From the NCBI GenBank assembly GCA_963693085.1, contig OY856409.1, positions 1,170,301,249 through 1,170,365,248 of the forward strand: a stretch of 64,000 nucleotides of DNA. Reading direction: 5' to 3'. Source of the stretch: Alisma plantago-aquatica (taxonomy: Eukaryota; Streptophyta; Magnoliopsida; Alismatales; Alismataceae). The notes beneath the pieces were generated by a model, which made no database searches, had not been told where the DNA came from, and saw nothing but the letters and a program-made list of their open reading frames with translations. How positions within the stretch are numbered: the first letter of the stretch is position 1; every line of letters begins with the position of its first letter. The position numbers and the translations under genes are program-made. Shown here in pieces: positions 34,409 through 47,504 of this stretch.

Positions 34409-37356
34409 TGTCACACCCACATCCCATGATTACTACTAATTATGAGATTAGGGCATAAGTTTGAGGATTATACTTGATACAAAGTTCACTCCTTTACTTT
34501 TTTTTCCTATATTTCATTTCAAACTCTTTGTTTTCTCGCATCCAATCACATAAACAAACTTTACAAGAGAATTAAACTTTTATTACGCTAATATGATCTC
34601 AACATTAATGATACATATCCATACATTCATTCTATTTCTCACACTTCCATGTACATACGACATGACAATCAGATACATTCTCTCTTATCAAGGAAACAAA
34701 GATACAAAACATCATTTACAACTCTCTCACATCTATACAAGGACCTAGAGTGACAAGGACCGACTGAACTTAACTAACCTCTTACTTAACTCATGTGGTA
34801 GATCTACTCTGATGCTTTGACCTTCTTCAAGTCCGCATAGTTTCCCTAAAAATTGTGAGTAGAGGGGTGAGCCTACTCACTCAGTGAATGAGTACTTCAA
34901 AGAAATAGTTTAAAGCACTTATGTAATTACAAATATATTGTCAAGCAACTGATATCAATTATAACAGTTGTAAGATTTAAAGAGACTAATCATTCACAAA
35001 CATAAATATAGCAGGATAATTTAGATATCTACAAGAGTGAATCAATATATGAACATGCTTGATTGATCATAAAGAGCACTAATAATTCAGAAACATACAA
35101 AGAATTATTTAATAACTGCACACACTTGTTTAACCTCTCATTCATCTTATTATGCCTTGAACCCACATAACTTGTACCACAACATGTGGAAGAATCACAT
35201 CAACCTACGATCTCACTATACAAGGCTTAGAAGCATACCCGGGTTCCTAAGCCTATCTCTTGGGTAAGACCCTATCTACAGTGGGCCTTGACACGTCTGC
35301 CTCTCGGCGGCTAATGGCAGCGGTCGGATATCTCAGACTCCACCTCTCAACCTGGGTACTCAGGCAGTGAGTCAAAGCCCTCATTCTTATTGTGCATCAG
35401 TGGACCTACTAACCACTTATCACTCAACATGTAATCCAGGTACCATCGACATCCTCGATTGGTGTTGGGTACCACACAATTGTAGGGAGTCTGTCGTACT
35501 GGTCAAGACACCGCACCCTACTGGTGTTCTGGCTTCCCTCGATCTGGACTACCTCCAGTCGGGAAACCATTTCCTTCTCACAACGCAGGCCTCATCCTGT
35601 GAGGATTCTACAGCATTCAGGGCATCTACATGTCTAATTCACTCTTTAAATTCACAATTCAATCATCACATCAACATATCTTTGTTCAGCTTTATAAAGT
35701 GTTTATTTCATAAACCATCTAATAACATTTACCACAACTAAACTGTTAAGCATCACCACATCTCAAACTGAGAAACATTGATATCACAATACTTGTTTCA
35801 CTGAACACCCTATCATTAGGGTTTCATTTACCTCATTCACTTATCACATAACTCGCATAAGGATTGAATACATCATAACATCATTCAATAAGAATTGCTC
35901 TCAGCAGTTCACATATAATCAAATATATATATGAAACCTTGTAATGAACTGAACTAGGTTTTCTACGTCATTTACTAAAACATCATACATCAAGAATAAC
36001 ATTGAATCAAGATATATAATTGCAAATCTCCAATTTTCCATTCTTTAGGGTTTCACCCTCCTTACTGATATATCAAGCAAACATTGATATCATTGAATGA
36101 AATCTAAGATGTTATTTGACATATATCTAACACGCATACAAATAAAACAATCATTCGTAACCAAGGAGATTCAACTAGGCAAACTTCTTTATTCAATTAT
36201 ACAACAATTTCAGTCATAGCTAAAAATCTTAGATTTTAGTTTACTCTTATAATCTCTACAAATACTTTAAGAATTATCATTTAGATGGATTGTACCCATT
36301 TCTAATTAGATTTCACCATCTGAAATTCATCACAATAGATAAATAATCCATTTCATATAATTTGCAGAAGCTAGATCAAAAAGGAAACTTAGTGCATGTA
36401 CTCGCATACCAAGCAATTGAAGATTTTTTATGATTTAACTCATTTTCATGCAATCTACTATTTAAGGGAAGTACCCACTCACCCTAAGGTGTGAAAACAC
36501 CTTAAAAATGCAGCCCATCCCTGAAACTCTCAAATCCATATCAAAACTCTAGCAAATTAGCGGTTTCTTCTTCCTTTTATCCATAAAGAAGCTCTTTTGT
36601 AGGTAGAAGACAAATACCAGAGGTTAACCCAAACCTCAAAATCACTGAATCAAGGGTTCTGAGCAAGGAGAAATGAGGAGGAGGATAAATCGATGGTTAA
36701 AACTACTTATCAAATCGAATCTATAGCAAAAAATTTGGATTTTTGTCGTTCTTCACATTTTTCCTGAAATATTTCCCCAAAAATTATGTTCTAGGTCACC
36801 CTCTCTTAGATAAAGGTGTCTGGGATGATAGAGGATCGAATCATAGTTTCAACACACTTTGTTTCATTGAAAATGGATATGTATTTCTTAAGATACGATC
36901 GTTTTACAATTTGCTGTCTTGGGTGGCATCGGCCGTGGTCGCAGCGCACGACGCAACGTCGGTCGCGGTACTCAGTACATGTTTACTAAAAAGGACATAA
37001 CTCTCTCATTTTAACTCTGATTTGGTTCATTTTTTATTAGATTCATAATTAAATTCTCTACAATCATACTATACTATTTTGATAACATTCTCAAATAAAA
37101 ATTATTTATTAATTATTTCCTCCAATGTCATTAACTCTCTTCTTGCATACATGTACAGGTTAATGCTATATTAACTCCAAATTGGATCTTTATAGTATTC
37201 TTAAGTCATGATTATGATTTTCCCAAATAAGTATTTAAGGTTACCAAAGTTAAGACAAAGCACAACATAGAATATTACTAACAAAAGTATGCCTAGCATT
37301 AAGATTATCTTAAAAACTCTAGGATTACCAGCAAAGCTAGGAACAGGTTTATAACA
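34409..37356 (-). mobile_element. Element E 3' LTR (2948 bp)
   Basis: Starts TGTCACACCCAC and ends GGTTTATAACA. It is collinear with 41268-44185. Where the partner has a long TA array, this copy has only a short ATATATATAT run near 35923-35933. Confidence 0.9.
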
Positions 37357-37369
37357 ATTCTCCCCCTCT
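37357..37369 (-). promoter_or_regulatory. Polypurine tract of element E
   Basis: TAGAGGGGGAGAAT-like purine run on the minus strand, abutting the 3' LTR. Confidence 0.75.
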
Positions 37370-40300
37370 AATAAAAATTTCATCTCGAAATTTCTAAAAT
37401 AGGAAAATAAACTTGTTAAACATCTCTAATTCTACTTTCCAAGTAACTTATTATATACATGATTTCTCCAAAGAACCTTTACTAGGGGTATCTCTCTCAT
37501 TTTAAGCTTTCAAATACTACGGTCTAGAATTTTATTTTCAACATTGAGCCTTTTGTTCCTCTTCAAATCACAACTTTTAAAAGATATAAAGCATGTGAAA
37601 CATAATTTATCATCTCATCATCGCATGGTACTATTCACTTACCATTCATGAGACCACACTAGTTATCATACTATCACAAGATATAAATCCTTTTCACAAT
37701 ACCCGAGGGTATCAACCCTTATCAACACAAGAGGATTACATCTCATTTAGGGATCAACCAAGCCCAAAGGTCATTAAGACCATCATATTATTCTCAGCAA
37801 GATCACATTTATCTTTGCATTCCTTATAACAAGGCTCAACAAGATCACTTACATATAATACACCAGATCAACACAATATTGCATTAATGAGCTAGGAGAT
37901 ATTCATAAACATTCATAGTAGGGTTATATTAACATTAAGAACATCCCTTTATTACATCAACATACAAGAAATTTAGATATGATTAACCCTCATCATATTC
38001 ATAATGCACAGGTTTAGTATAAGAAAGTATCAACCCTGTGAGTATGTTAATCACCAATTAACACATTAAGGTTGTGGTCATATTAAAGAGGTTATTTCAC
38101 CATCATGCCATCATATAAGAAGGTTAAACATGAATACTCATATTTATCTATTTGCATTAGAATTAGGTTCAACAAGATAAATTATACTAATGTTACTAAT
38201 AACCACTTATACCCAAACCCTTACTCACAGAATCCCTATTGGATCATAGATACATAAGGTGAAGCATCACCATCACATTCCATACTATTCTCAAGTATTA
38301 ACCCACACATAAATCAAGGTGTAACCATCGGGTTATTGCATACTAGGGTTTCAACAATAGTAACAGAGTGATCCATGATTGTATTAGTCATTCAAGGACT
38401 ATTCATACCCAATTACCATCACATACTTATATTAAAGCTAGGTATAACAAGCTATACCTCATTAGGGCTCCATATCAATACAATATTATTATCATCCCTT
38501 CTATTCATATGAGTGAATAGGTAAGACTACCTTATTCAGGGTAACCCTCCATTTGTTCCATCATAATTCAACACATATCACCTTACCACAATTGTATAAT
38601 ACTAAGATCCATTACTGGTATGAATGACTAAAACTATTAGACCCCTTTAATTAACATATTTCTTGCACAAGTACAACTAAAATCACACATAAACAAATTT
38701 ACATCCCTTAATACAACTTCAACAAATTATACTTCTAAAAACAAATTTACCTATTACTGAAAGCCATTGTTTTCTCTTATCTCCTCATTCAGTACTACTT
38801 ACTTTTTTCTACTTATCCTTCTCATTTTGATCATGTAAAATAATCATCCCTAAAATTGAAACATACAAGGTAAGAATAGATTATTCATCATTCTTGGTAT
38901 CACTGCAAGAATTTATTTCATATCACACTTTACTCATGTTGTATTTCTCCTTTTTGTCAAAATACACTTATTACTTTTCAAATTTATTCCTTACCCTTTT
39001 CTCTGAATCATTTCCATATTGTTTATCTACCTTTTAGATTAGCTACCTTTAAATCCTGGATTACTATCAGTGCTAGTTTACCTCTCATAGTGCAAATCTA
39101 ATGATCTTGTTTTATGGAGATGCTAGTATTCAAGGTCAAATCACTAGTGTCATCCCTTTAACTACTACAACTCTAAACATTCTATGGTTTTGTCCTTATC
39201 AGTAGCATGATATTATTGTAATGTGACATTGCTCCCTTAATTTGAAATTCAAACTTTTGATCTCACAAGTTTTACTAAAGTCTTCCTTATCTTATCAATT
39301 GAATTTTCTTTCTCTTACTTGGCCATTCAGATAAATTACATTCTCAATTTACCCTGCTAGAGTTTCATCATCGTATTGTGTGTCATTATTACATTCACTA
39401 GATGTCTCTACCATGGTGGTTATGCATTAGATATGATCCATTTTCTTATCACTTCATTCCCACATTGCTCTCATTAAGTAATATATGCAAGAAAAGATGA
39501 TTCTAAGACTTAGAATTCTTATCTTCAAACATTCCCTTAATACATTTCTTGTATGTAGGTTTAATTGGTTATCAACAAGGATACTTGACTAACGCATACT
39601 AGCTTGAATCTTCTAACCTCTTTCTTTTATAATCTATATTACTCCATCATGTTTCAAACCCTTTCTTACTTTCCATAATCCTCTTACCATATACTACTCT
39701 CCCACATGTCATCTTTAACTTCTAATTTTCTCTTACGATCATGTTGCTTATTCATGTGTATGATCATGTATACCATGTTGCACATATTTCTTTTCATCCT
39801 TCTACTAATGTGAAGTTGAAATTATAAATCAATAATCTCTCTACTAGTTTTACCTAATGTTTAATACATTACATGTCCTTCATTTTAAATCACACAGTTA
39901 ATGGATGCGTCAAACTTTGTTTCCCTTTCAATCAAGTTTTCCAACCTAAATATAGTCTATGTTTGTCTGACTCATTTAGTTGATTAGCTACACTTTTCAT
40001 CTTCTTTTAGAAACTAGTTTGTTGTTATATAGAGACTTAGAACCCAAAGGCAGTAAGGATGAATGTATTAAACTTCATAATAAATGTATACATTCCATGC
40101 TTTCAATTATATCATAACCCTCATTCCTTAATCAAGATCATCATTTCTAACATTTCTCTTTTTTTTCAACTAAGTTTGTTAACCTATCTTATGATTTACA
40201 TGTTCATCTAATTCTCTTTACTTTAACTCTTCTGAAGACTCTTCAATTCTATGTAATTATTGTATACTTAACTATTTTCTTCTATTATCCCTTTGCTTTG

Positions 40301-41251
40301 GAGTACATAAAAGAATTATACTCAATTATATAATCCATTCATCATGATTGATTCTTACTATCTTAACCCTTACATACTTTTCTCATATCTTTTCCATATT
40401 TCATATTTAAAGTTCATATAATACTAATCATTAAACTTAATCTGAAACTTATGTCGTGTTCCTTTATTTCCAATTAAGGGTTTCTCATATGAGGCCCCAA
40501 AGTTGAATCTCAGATATCAGTTCCAACAGATTCTTAGGTATTCAAATCTTTCCCATATGCTTCACATCTTAGTGTATGTACATTCTCACAATGATGTGGG
40601 TCTAATTTATCCATAGTCTACTCTTATTATATTGTTAATAGGAGTCATTAGATCCCAGTAACACATACTACCAGTCAGACCAGGCTGAACTTGCAGTCCT
40701 AAAGCCAAGAGCTACTCAAGATTAACCAACTCCTATTAATCTCAAACATGTGGAAATAATATCCACTTAGATAAAACTCATTTAAACATAACTTTTGGTC
40801 TACTTGATACAAAGAATAACTGAATCAACTTCATGATACACTACAATCTAAAAGAATCATACATATTCTACAAACTGATAATATGAATTCATATATATAT
40901 ACATATATATATATATATAGTATTTTTATTGATCTCCAATCAAATAAGAAATATAAAGCAAGATTTGTATCTCATTCTATGCTTAATCTCTTACTCCTTC
41001 ATTACATTCTGGTCTCCTAACTCTAAAATTCCTAGAGTTTCTCTCTAGCCCATCCTTCCTCTGCATACCTAGCCACGGCATCCAGAGAAGAATATACAGA
41101 GTAGCTTGATACTGGTCAATCTAACAATTCAGACACCGGGCCAGGATATCTAAATACTCAGACCTCCCAGATATATATGCACATCACCTACTATCTGCCA
41201 CACTTATAACTCTGACTTTCTATCCTAATGGTCCCTAAAAACTCAGCCTAA
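37370..41251 (-). other. Element E interior, no readable genes
   Basis: About 3.9 kb, very AT-rich, with stops in all frames. Only the polyprotein-tail-like stretch by the polypurine tract is suggestive. A TA microsatellite lies at 40891-40919. It is either a badly decayed Ty3 interior or a non-coding (LARD-like) one; I cannot tell which. Confidence 0.5.
40891..40919. repeat. (TA)n microsatellite in element E interior
   Basis: AT repeats with one C interruption. Confidence 0.9.
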
Positions 41252-41263
41252 GCTCTGATACCA
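41252..41263 (-). promoter_or_regulatory. Primer binding site of element E (tRNA-Met)
   Basis: TGGTATCAGAGC on the minus strand, a perfect 12-base match, four bases from the LTR. Confidence 0.92.
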
Positions 41264-41267
41264 AAGT

Positions 41268-42760
41268 TGTCACACCCACATCCCACGATTATCACTAATC
41301 ATGAGATTACGGAATAAGTTTGAGGATTATACTTGATACAAAGTTCACTCCCTTACTTTTTTTCCTCTGTTTCATTGCAAACGCTTTGTTTTCTCACATC
41401 CAATAACATAAATAATCTTTACAAGGGAATTAAACTTTTATTACTCTAATATGATCTCAACATTAATGATACACATCCATACATTCATTCTACTTCTCAC
41501 ACTTCCATGTACATATGACATGACAATCAGATACATTATCTCTTATTAAGGAAACAAAGATACAAAACATCATTTACAACTCTCTCACATCTATAAAAGG
41601 ACCTAGAGTGACAAGGACCGACTGAACTTAACTAATTTCATACTTAACTCATGTGGTAGATCTACTTTGATGCTTTGATCTTCTTCAAGTCCATGTAGTT
41701 TCCCTAAAAATTGTGAGTAGAGCGGTGAACCTACTCTCTCAGAATGAGTACTTCAAAGAAGCAGTTCAAAGCACTTATATAATTACAGATATATTGTCGA
41801 GAAACTAATATCAATCATAACAGTTGTAAGCTTTAAAGAGATTAATCATTCACAAACATAAATATGGCAGGATAGTCTAGATATCTACAAGAGTGAATCA
41901 ATATATGAACATGCTTGATTGACCATAAAGAGAATTAATAATTAAGAAACATACAAAGAATAATTGAATAACTGCACACACTTGTTTAACATCTCATTCA
42001 TCTTATTATGCCCTGAACCCACATGAGGTGTACCACAACATGTGGAAGAATCACAGCAAGCTACGATCTCACTGTACAAGGCTTAGAAGTATGCTCGAGT
42101 TCCTAAGCCTATCTCTTGAGTAAGACCTCATGTGTAGTGGGCCTCGACACGTCTGCCTCTCAATGGGTAATGGGAGCGGCCGGATATTTCAAACTTCACC
42201 TCTCAACCTGGGTACCCAGGTGGTGAGTCAAAGCCCTCAGGTTTATTGTGCATCAGTGGACCTACTGACCATTGATCACTCAACATGTAACACATGTACC
42301 ACCGACATCCCTGGTTGGTGTTCAGTACCAAACAATTGTAAGGAGCCTTCCCTACTGGTCAAAACACCCACACCCTACTGGTGCACTCCGGCTTACCTCG
42401 ATCTGGACTACCTCCGGTCCGGAAACTATTTCCTCCTCACAGCACATGCCTCATTATGTGAGGATTCTACAGTGTTCATGGCATCTACATGTCTAATTCA
42501 CTCTTTAAATTCACAATTCAATCATCGCATCAACATATCTTATTCAGTTTTGTAAACCGTTCCATTTCATAAACCATCTCATAATATTTACCATAACTGA
42601 ACTGTTAAGCATCACCACATCTCAAACTGAGAAACATTGATATCACAATACTCATTTCACTAAACACCCTATCATTAGGGTTTCATTAACTTATCACATA
42701 ACTCGCATAAGGATTGAATACATAAAAACATCATTCGATAAGAATTGCTCTTAGCATTTC

Positions 42761-42845
<85 letters not shown>

Positions 42846-44185
42846 CCTTGTAATGAACTAAACTAGGGTTTCCACGTACGCCATTTACTAAAACATCATA
42901 CATTAAGAATAACATTGAATCAAGATGTCTAATTGCAAACCTCCAACATTCCGTTCATTTAGGGTTTTACCTTCCTTACTGATATATCAAGCAAACATTC
43001 ATATCATCAAATGAAATCCAAGATGTTATCTACCATATATGTAATATGCATACAAATAAAACAATCATTCATAACCAAGGAGATTCAACTAGGCAAACTT
43101 CTTTATTCAATTATACAACAATTTCAGTCATAGACGAAAATCTTAGATTTCAGTTTACTCTTATAATCTCTACAAATACTTTAAAAATTATCATTTATAT
43201 TTATTGTATCAATTTCTAATAAGATTTTATTATTCAAAATTCATCACAATAGATACATAATCCATTTCATATAACTTGCAAAAGATAGATCAAAAAGGCA
43301 ACTTAGTGTTTGTACTCACATACCAAGCAATTGAAGATTTTTGATGATTTAACTCATTTTTGTGCAATCTATTATTTAAAGGAAGTACACACTCACCCTA
43401 AGGTATGAAAACACCTTAAAAATGCAGCTCATCTCTGAAACTCTCGAATCCATATCAAAACTCTAGCAAATTAGCAATTTCTTCTTCCTTTTAGCCCTAA
43501 AGAAGGTTTGTTGTAGGTAGAAGATGAAGATCAAAGGTTAACCCAAATCTCAAAATCATTTGATCAAGGGTTCCGAGCAAGGAGAAATGAGGAGGATGAA
43601 GAATCGATGGTTAAAACTACTTACCAATTCGAATCTATAGAAACCCTTTTTTATTTATGCCATTCTTCACATTCTTCTACAAAAATCACCCCAGAATTCA
43701 CCTTCCAAGTCACCCTCTCTTAGCGAAAGGTGTTTGGGATGATAGAGGATTGAATCACAGTTCCAACGTAATTCATTTTGTTGAAAACGCATAAGTATTG
43801 CTCAATATATGATCATTTTATGATTTACTATCCTGGGAGGCATCGGTTGCTGTCGCGGTAATCAACGCAGCGTCGGTCACGGTCCAACTTATTCTTAATG
43901 TATTCTTTTTGATAATATTCTCAAATAAAAAATTATTTATTAATTATTTCCTCCAATGTCATTAACTCTCTTTTTGCATACATGTATGAGTTAATGCTAT
44001 ATTAACTCCAAATCGGGTCTTTATAGTATGCTTAAGTCATGATTATGAGTTGCCCAAACAAGTATTTAAGGTTACCAAAGTTAAGACAAAGCACAACATA
44101 GAATATTACTAAAAAAAGTATGCCAAGAATTAAGATTATCATAAAACTCTACGATTACCAGAAAAGATAGGAACGGGTTGTAATA
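41268..44185 (-). mobile_element. Element E 5' LTR (2918 bp)
   Basis: Starts TGTCACACCC and ends GGGTTGTAATA, followed by GTAAA. Contains a 75-bp TA array at 42767-42841 that is absent from the partner LTR. Confidence 0.9.
42767..42841. repeat. (TA)n microsatellite, about 37 units
   Basis: Uninterrupted TA array within E's 5' LTR, grown from a site that has only about 5 units in the 3' LTR. Confidence 0.95.
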
Positions 44186-44380
44186 GTAAATTTCATATTC
44201 TGAACGCTAAGATGACATGTATCGAGGGGGGATGCACACGAGCCCTGGAAAGCATAGTGATTATGCCAATTCATTTTCAAGTAATTCCAATTCTGAACGG
44301 GTTGTAATAGTAAATTTCATATTCTGAACGCTAAGATGACATGTATCGAGGGGGGATGCACACGGGCCCTGGAAAGCATA
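44171..44380. repeat. Tandem duplication spanning the E/D junction
   Basis: An 86-base block starting GAACGGGTTGTAATAGTAAA occurs at 44171-44256 and again at 44295-44380 with one mismatch. It contains the last 15 bases of E's LTR, the GTAAA target copy and adjoining LTR D sequence. It must therefore have arisen after E inserted. Confidence 0.92.
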
Positions 44381-44813
44381 CTAAGTATGTGTTTGAATAT
44401 GTAAATAAAATTCCAATTCATTTTCAAGTAATTCATTGATTATGTGTTGTTAGATTACTTGCAAACTATTACATGCACACCACATACATAATATAACAAT
44501 AAATGGATCTGCATTTTGTTTCACGCCCTATGAAGATATTAAGACATGATGAATTAGATGAAATCAACCAAAGAAATTAAATCTAAGAAAAGGAGGATTA
44601 GTTAGATACTTCTACTCAATATGTATTAGTTCGTGTTGGCAATTCATGTAATTCCTGAGAGGAGCATCATTGTATAACTTGTAAACAATATTTATGAATG
44701 AAAGGAAACTATTTGTTATTTTTTAAAATCTAGATTTTGGAAATTTTATGTAATGAATGACAACTTTAAGGTCCTTTATTAATTGGGGGACACTAAAAAG
44801 TGAGTTTGTTACA
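44186..44813 (+). mobile_element. Element D left LTR, 3' part (U5)
   Basis: Resumes after E with GTAAA and runs to the terminal ...GTTTGTTACA. It matches about 49985-50530 of the right LTR, apart from the local duplication. Confidence 0.85.
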
Positions 44814-44815
44814 TT

Positions 44816-44828
44816 TTATATTAGAGCC
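44816..44828 (+). promoter_or_regulatory. Primer binding site of element D (mutated)
   Basis: TTATATTAGAGCC, a worn TGGTATCAGAGCC, two bases after the LTR end. Confidence 0.7.
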
Positions 44829-47491
44829 AAGTTTTTCAAATAAAATTTAATAGTTTAAAATTTCAAGTAATCTTTTGAAATATAAGGAAAACTATTTGGG
44901 CAGAGCCTAAAGGTAATGGTATCTAGAAAGGATCATTGTTTTGGGGGCTGGAAATGTTTTCTTCCACACCATTATGTTGGCATATGAGGTCTCCATTAGC
45001 CAATGTGATACCTACCTGGTCAAAACCTAGGGTTTTCCTAAAGTAATGTTTCCTATAAGTCTTCTCATCTCTTATTTTGTTCACTTCTCATCCTCTTGCT
45101 TATTAAACCCTAAAATATACTTTTCTCCTCACTCAAGTTAAGGTTTTTTGAGATGAAATAGGGTTAAATCATCCTCCTCTAATTAATATACATGTAATGT
45201 GTAAATAATGATAAAGTAAAGGAAAACATTATGGGTTTTTCCTTGCAAGGGTAAACCCTAGATGGAGTTAGGGTTGGTTTAGGAAAAACATTAGAGTTTC
45301 AGGAGAATCATAAAACCCTAATATGTGGTACGTAGTCCCTAAACCTAACCCAAAACCGAAATCTTGGGAAATGGGAGAGGTGTGGGTGAAATGGTAACCC
45401 TACCCATATGAACCCTAATTAGGATAAAAGGAATAAGAAAAAAATTCAAATGATTTTAGGTAACCCATTCTCCCTTGCATGCATGTTCATGGATCAAGGC
45501 ATTCATGTTTCATGTGAAGTGTTTTTAAGAAACATAAGCAACCTATGAGTGACACATTATATAAATATAACTTGCTCCAACCCCCATGCTATCTCTGGAA
45601 ATATGAATATCAAAAGAAATTCATTGAGATGACCATGACCAAGCCCCTGGAGTGGAAGGTCACAACAGGATAAGTCCATTATTGGGAAGGTCGACATGGA
45701 ACGATGCCCCGAAGGAGAAGGTAAAAAAGGTCAATCCCATGATTGGGAAGGAAAACATGGCACCAAGCCCTTGCAGGGGAAGGTCAAGCCCATGATTGGG
45801 AAAGCCGACATGGATCCAACCCCTTGGAGGGGAAGGTAAAAAAAGGTCAAACCCATGATAGGGAAGGTTGACATGGCATCAAGCCCCTGGAGGGGAAGGT
45901 CCACTGTAGGGACAAAACCCCAAGTGAGGGTATTCCCAAAGATTGTGCAATATGAAGGGTCAAGAAGTTATAACAAAAAATGCAAGTTCGATTATTTAGT
46001 AATAATTGTTGGTTATTGTTAAAAGAATGAAAATATGAAACCCTCAATTCAACTTTAGAGTTGGTGTCCTAACCTCGGGTGGGTCAACCCATGAATGGAA
46101 AAACGACCTATGAGGGAGGAAAAACCCTAAACCAATGGGATCAGGTTTTGGATAGAGAGCCTAACCTCCTTTTGTGAGTCAAGAAAGACTTCCTAGGTTA
46201 GGACCCTCCCTAGAATGGTGAGTTTGACAATTAGTTAAGGATGGAGGTAATATTTTATGTCACCTAAGCCTTGAAAGATTAGGTATATGAACCATGAAAG
46301 CAAATGTATTGAGTATGATTGTTTGAAACCAAGTATGCCAACTCTGGGGTACATGAGGAAAAATTACTGCAAAGTCACTGGTAGTATGGGATCAAGCCTG
46401 GAAGGGAAGGTTGCCATGAGACCAATGAAGGTACGTAACTTGAATAATATGTACCATAAGAGATAAAGGAAATCCAGGTTAAAGAATTATAAAGGATATA
46501 ATGTGCTTAGAGAAACATCAAGAGAAATGTGTAATAAATAAACCCTAGGCAGAGTAGAGACCTAAGTCAATACTAAGGCCATGTAGGGAGGATTAAAGGT
46601 ACATAAGACTATGACATTAGGAGGTGAACATGTCCTAAGTGCATAAGACCATGGGGTCAAGAGATATCTATCAATGTTTGCCTGATGCCCATGGGTCATG
46701 AGATTGGACACCTTCATGAGTTCAAGAGGCCCAAGGGGTAAATGTGGGAGACACTTTATAAGTGTATAAAACCCACAAGGTCAATTAGAGATCACACCAA
46801 AGGTACTTGTATCCCTGGAGACCTTAAGTAAGTGACTGAGGCTAATGTTACATGAGATGTAGATGTAACAAACACAAGAAGTCATTTAATAATGTTGTAG
46901 TGCATAAACTCAAGGATTGTGAGAAAATCACTTTCCATGTGAGGACATAAAAGTTAAGAAAATTGTGGTATAAAAATTAATTATGGTTTGGAGTCTTTAT
47001 CCAAGAAGTTCAACATAAAATTTGAAATTTTAAGATAATGTGTGGATACACCATCTCTTCTCATAGAATGGGTTGAACTTTGTATTTGGGATGTATCCAA
47101 ACACATATTTCATCTTATTATGAGTGAGAGATATTGGGTAGACACATATTATGCTTAAAATTTACTTATGTGAAGGAATATCCTAAGTTGAATTTATTGA
47201 CATGGTGTAGGATTTGAGGTGTTACTTCACCCTTATGTGAAAACAAATGAACAATAGGATGGATACCTAGGAGAAATGTAATAACCAAGTGGAAAGTGAA
47301 ATCACTTACAATGAATGAGGTTGTGGGTACACCTTGGAATTGAATTTGGGTTCCAAACTTAGAGTTGATATATCAATAAAAGTTGTTAATGATAACCAAG
47401 AAGGTTCGCTAACCCTAAAGTTTAAAACTAAGATGTATTGGCATTCACCTTAAAATTACTAGGTTTGATTTTTGGGGAAAATTTTCTTTTT
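44829..47491 (+). other. Element D interior, degenerate
   Basis: Contains the leader block (44919-44995), a 62-bp minisatellite (45633-45900) and a stretch near 47040-47150 similar to element A's pol region. In A the polypurine tract lies about 1.9 kb beyond that stretch, and here only about 0.4 kb, so the integrase part is deleted. The last codons before the polypurine tract read like the end of a Ty3 polyprotein. No open gene is left. Confidence 0.6.
45633..45900. repeat. 62-bp minisatellite in element D interior, about 4.3 copies
   Basis: Units begin AAGCCCCTGGAGGGGAAGGT at about 45641, 45703, 45765, 45819 and 45881 (one unit is 54 bp). They contain CCCATGATTGGGAAGG and GACATGG. A further worn copy is near 46388-46415. 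Confidence 0.88.
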
Positions 47492-47500
47492 AAGGAGGGG
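47492..47500 (+). promoter_or_regulatory. Polypurine tract of element D
   Basis: AAGGAGGGG, four bases before the TGTTAGATCC start of the right LTR. Confidence 0.75.
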
Positions 47501-47504
47501 TGAA

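Larger units (their letters stand above)
34409..44185 (-). mobile_element. Element E: LTR retrotransposon nested in D's left LTR
   Basis: It reads on the minus strand, with 3' LTR 34409-37356, polypurine tract just inside, interior 37357-41267, a perfect tRNA-Met primer site at 41252-41263 and 5' LTR 41268-44185. TSD is GTAAA. At the end of the interior, next to the polypurine tract, the minus strand reads FRDEIFIRGGEL, like the end of Ty3/Gypsy polyproteins. Otherwise no domain is readable in the 3.9 kb interior. Confidence 0.88.

Noticed and set aside
35367..35741. 124-codon frame with a relative at 42130-42555
   Set aside because: Matching positions in the two LTRs of element E; a less AT-rich LTR patch rather than a gene.
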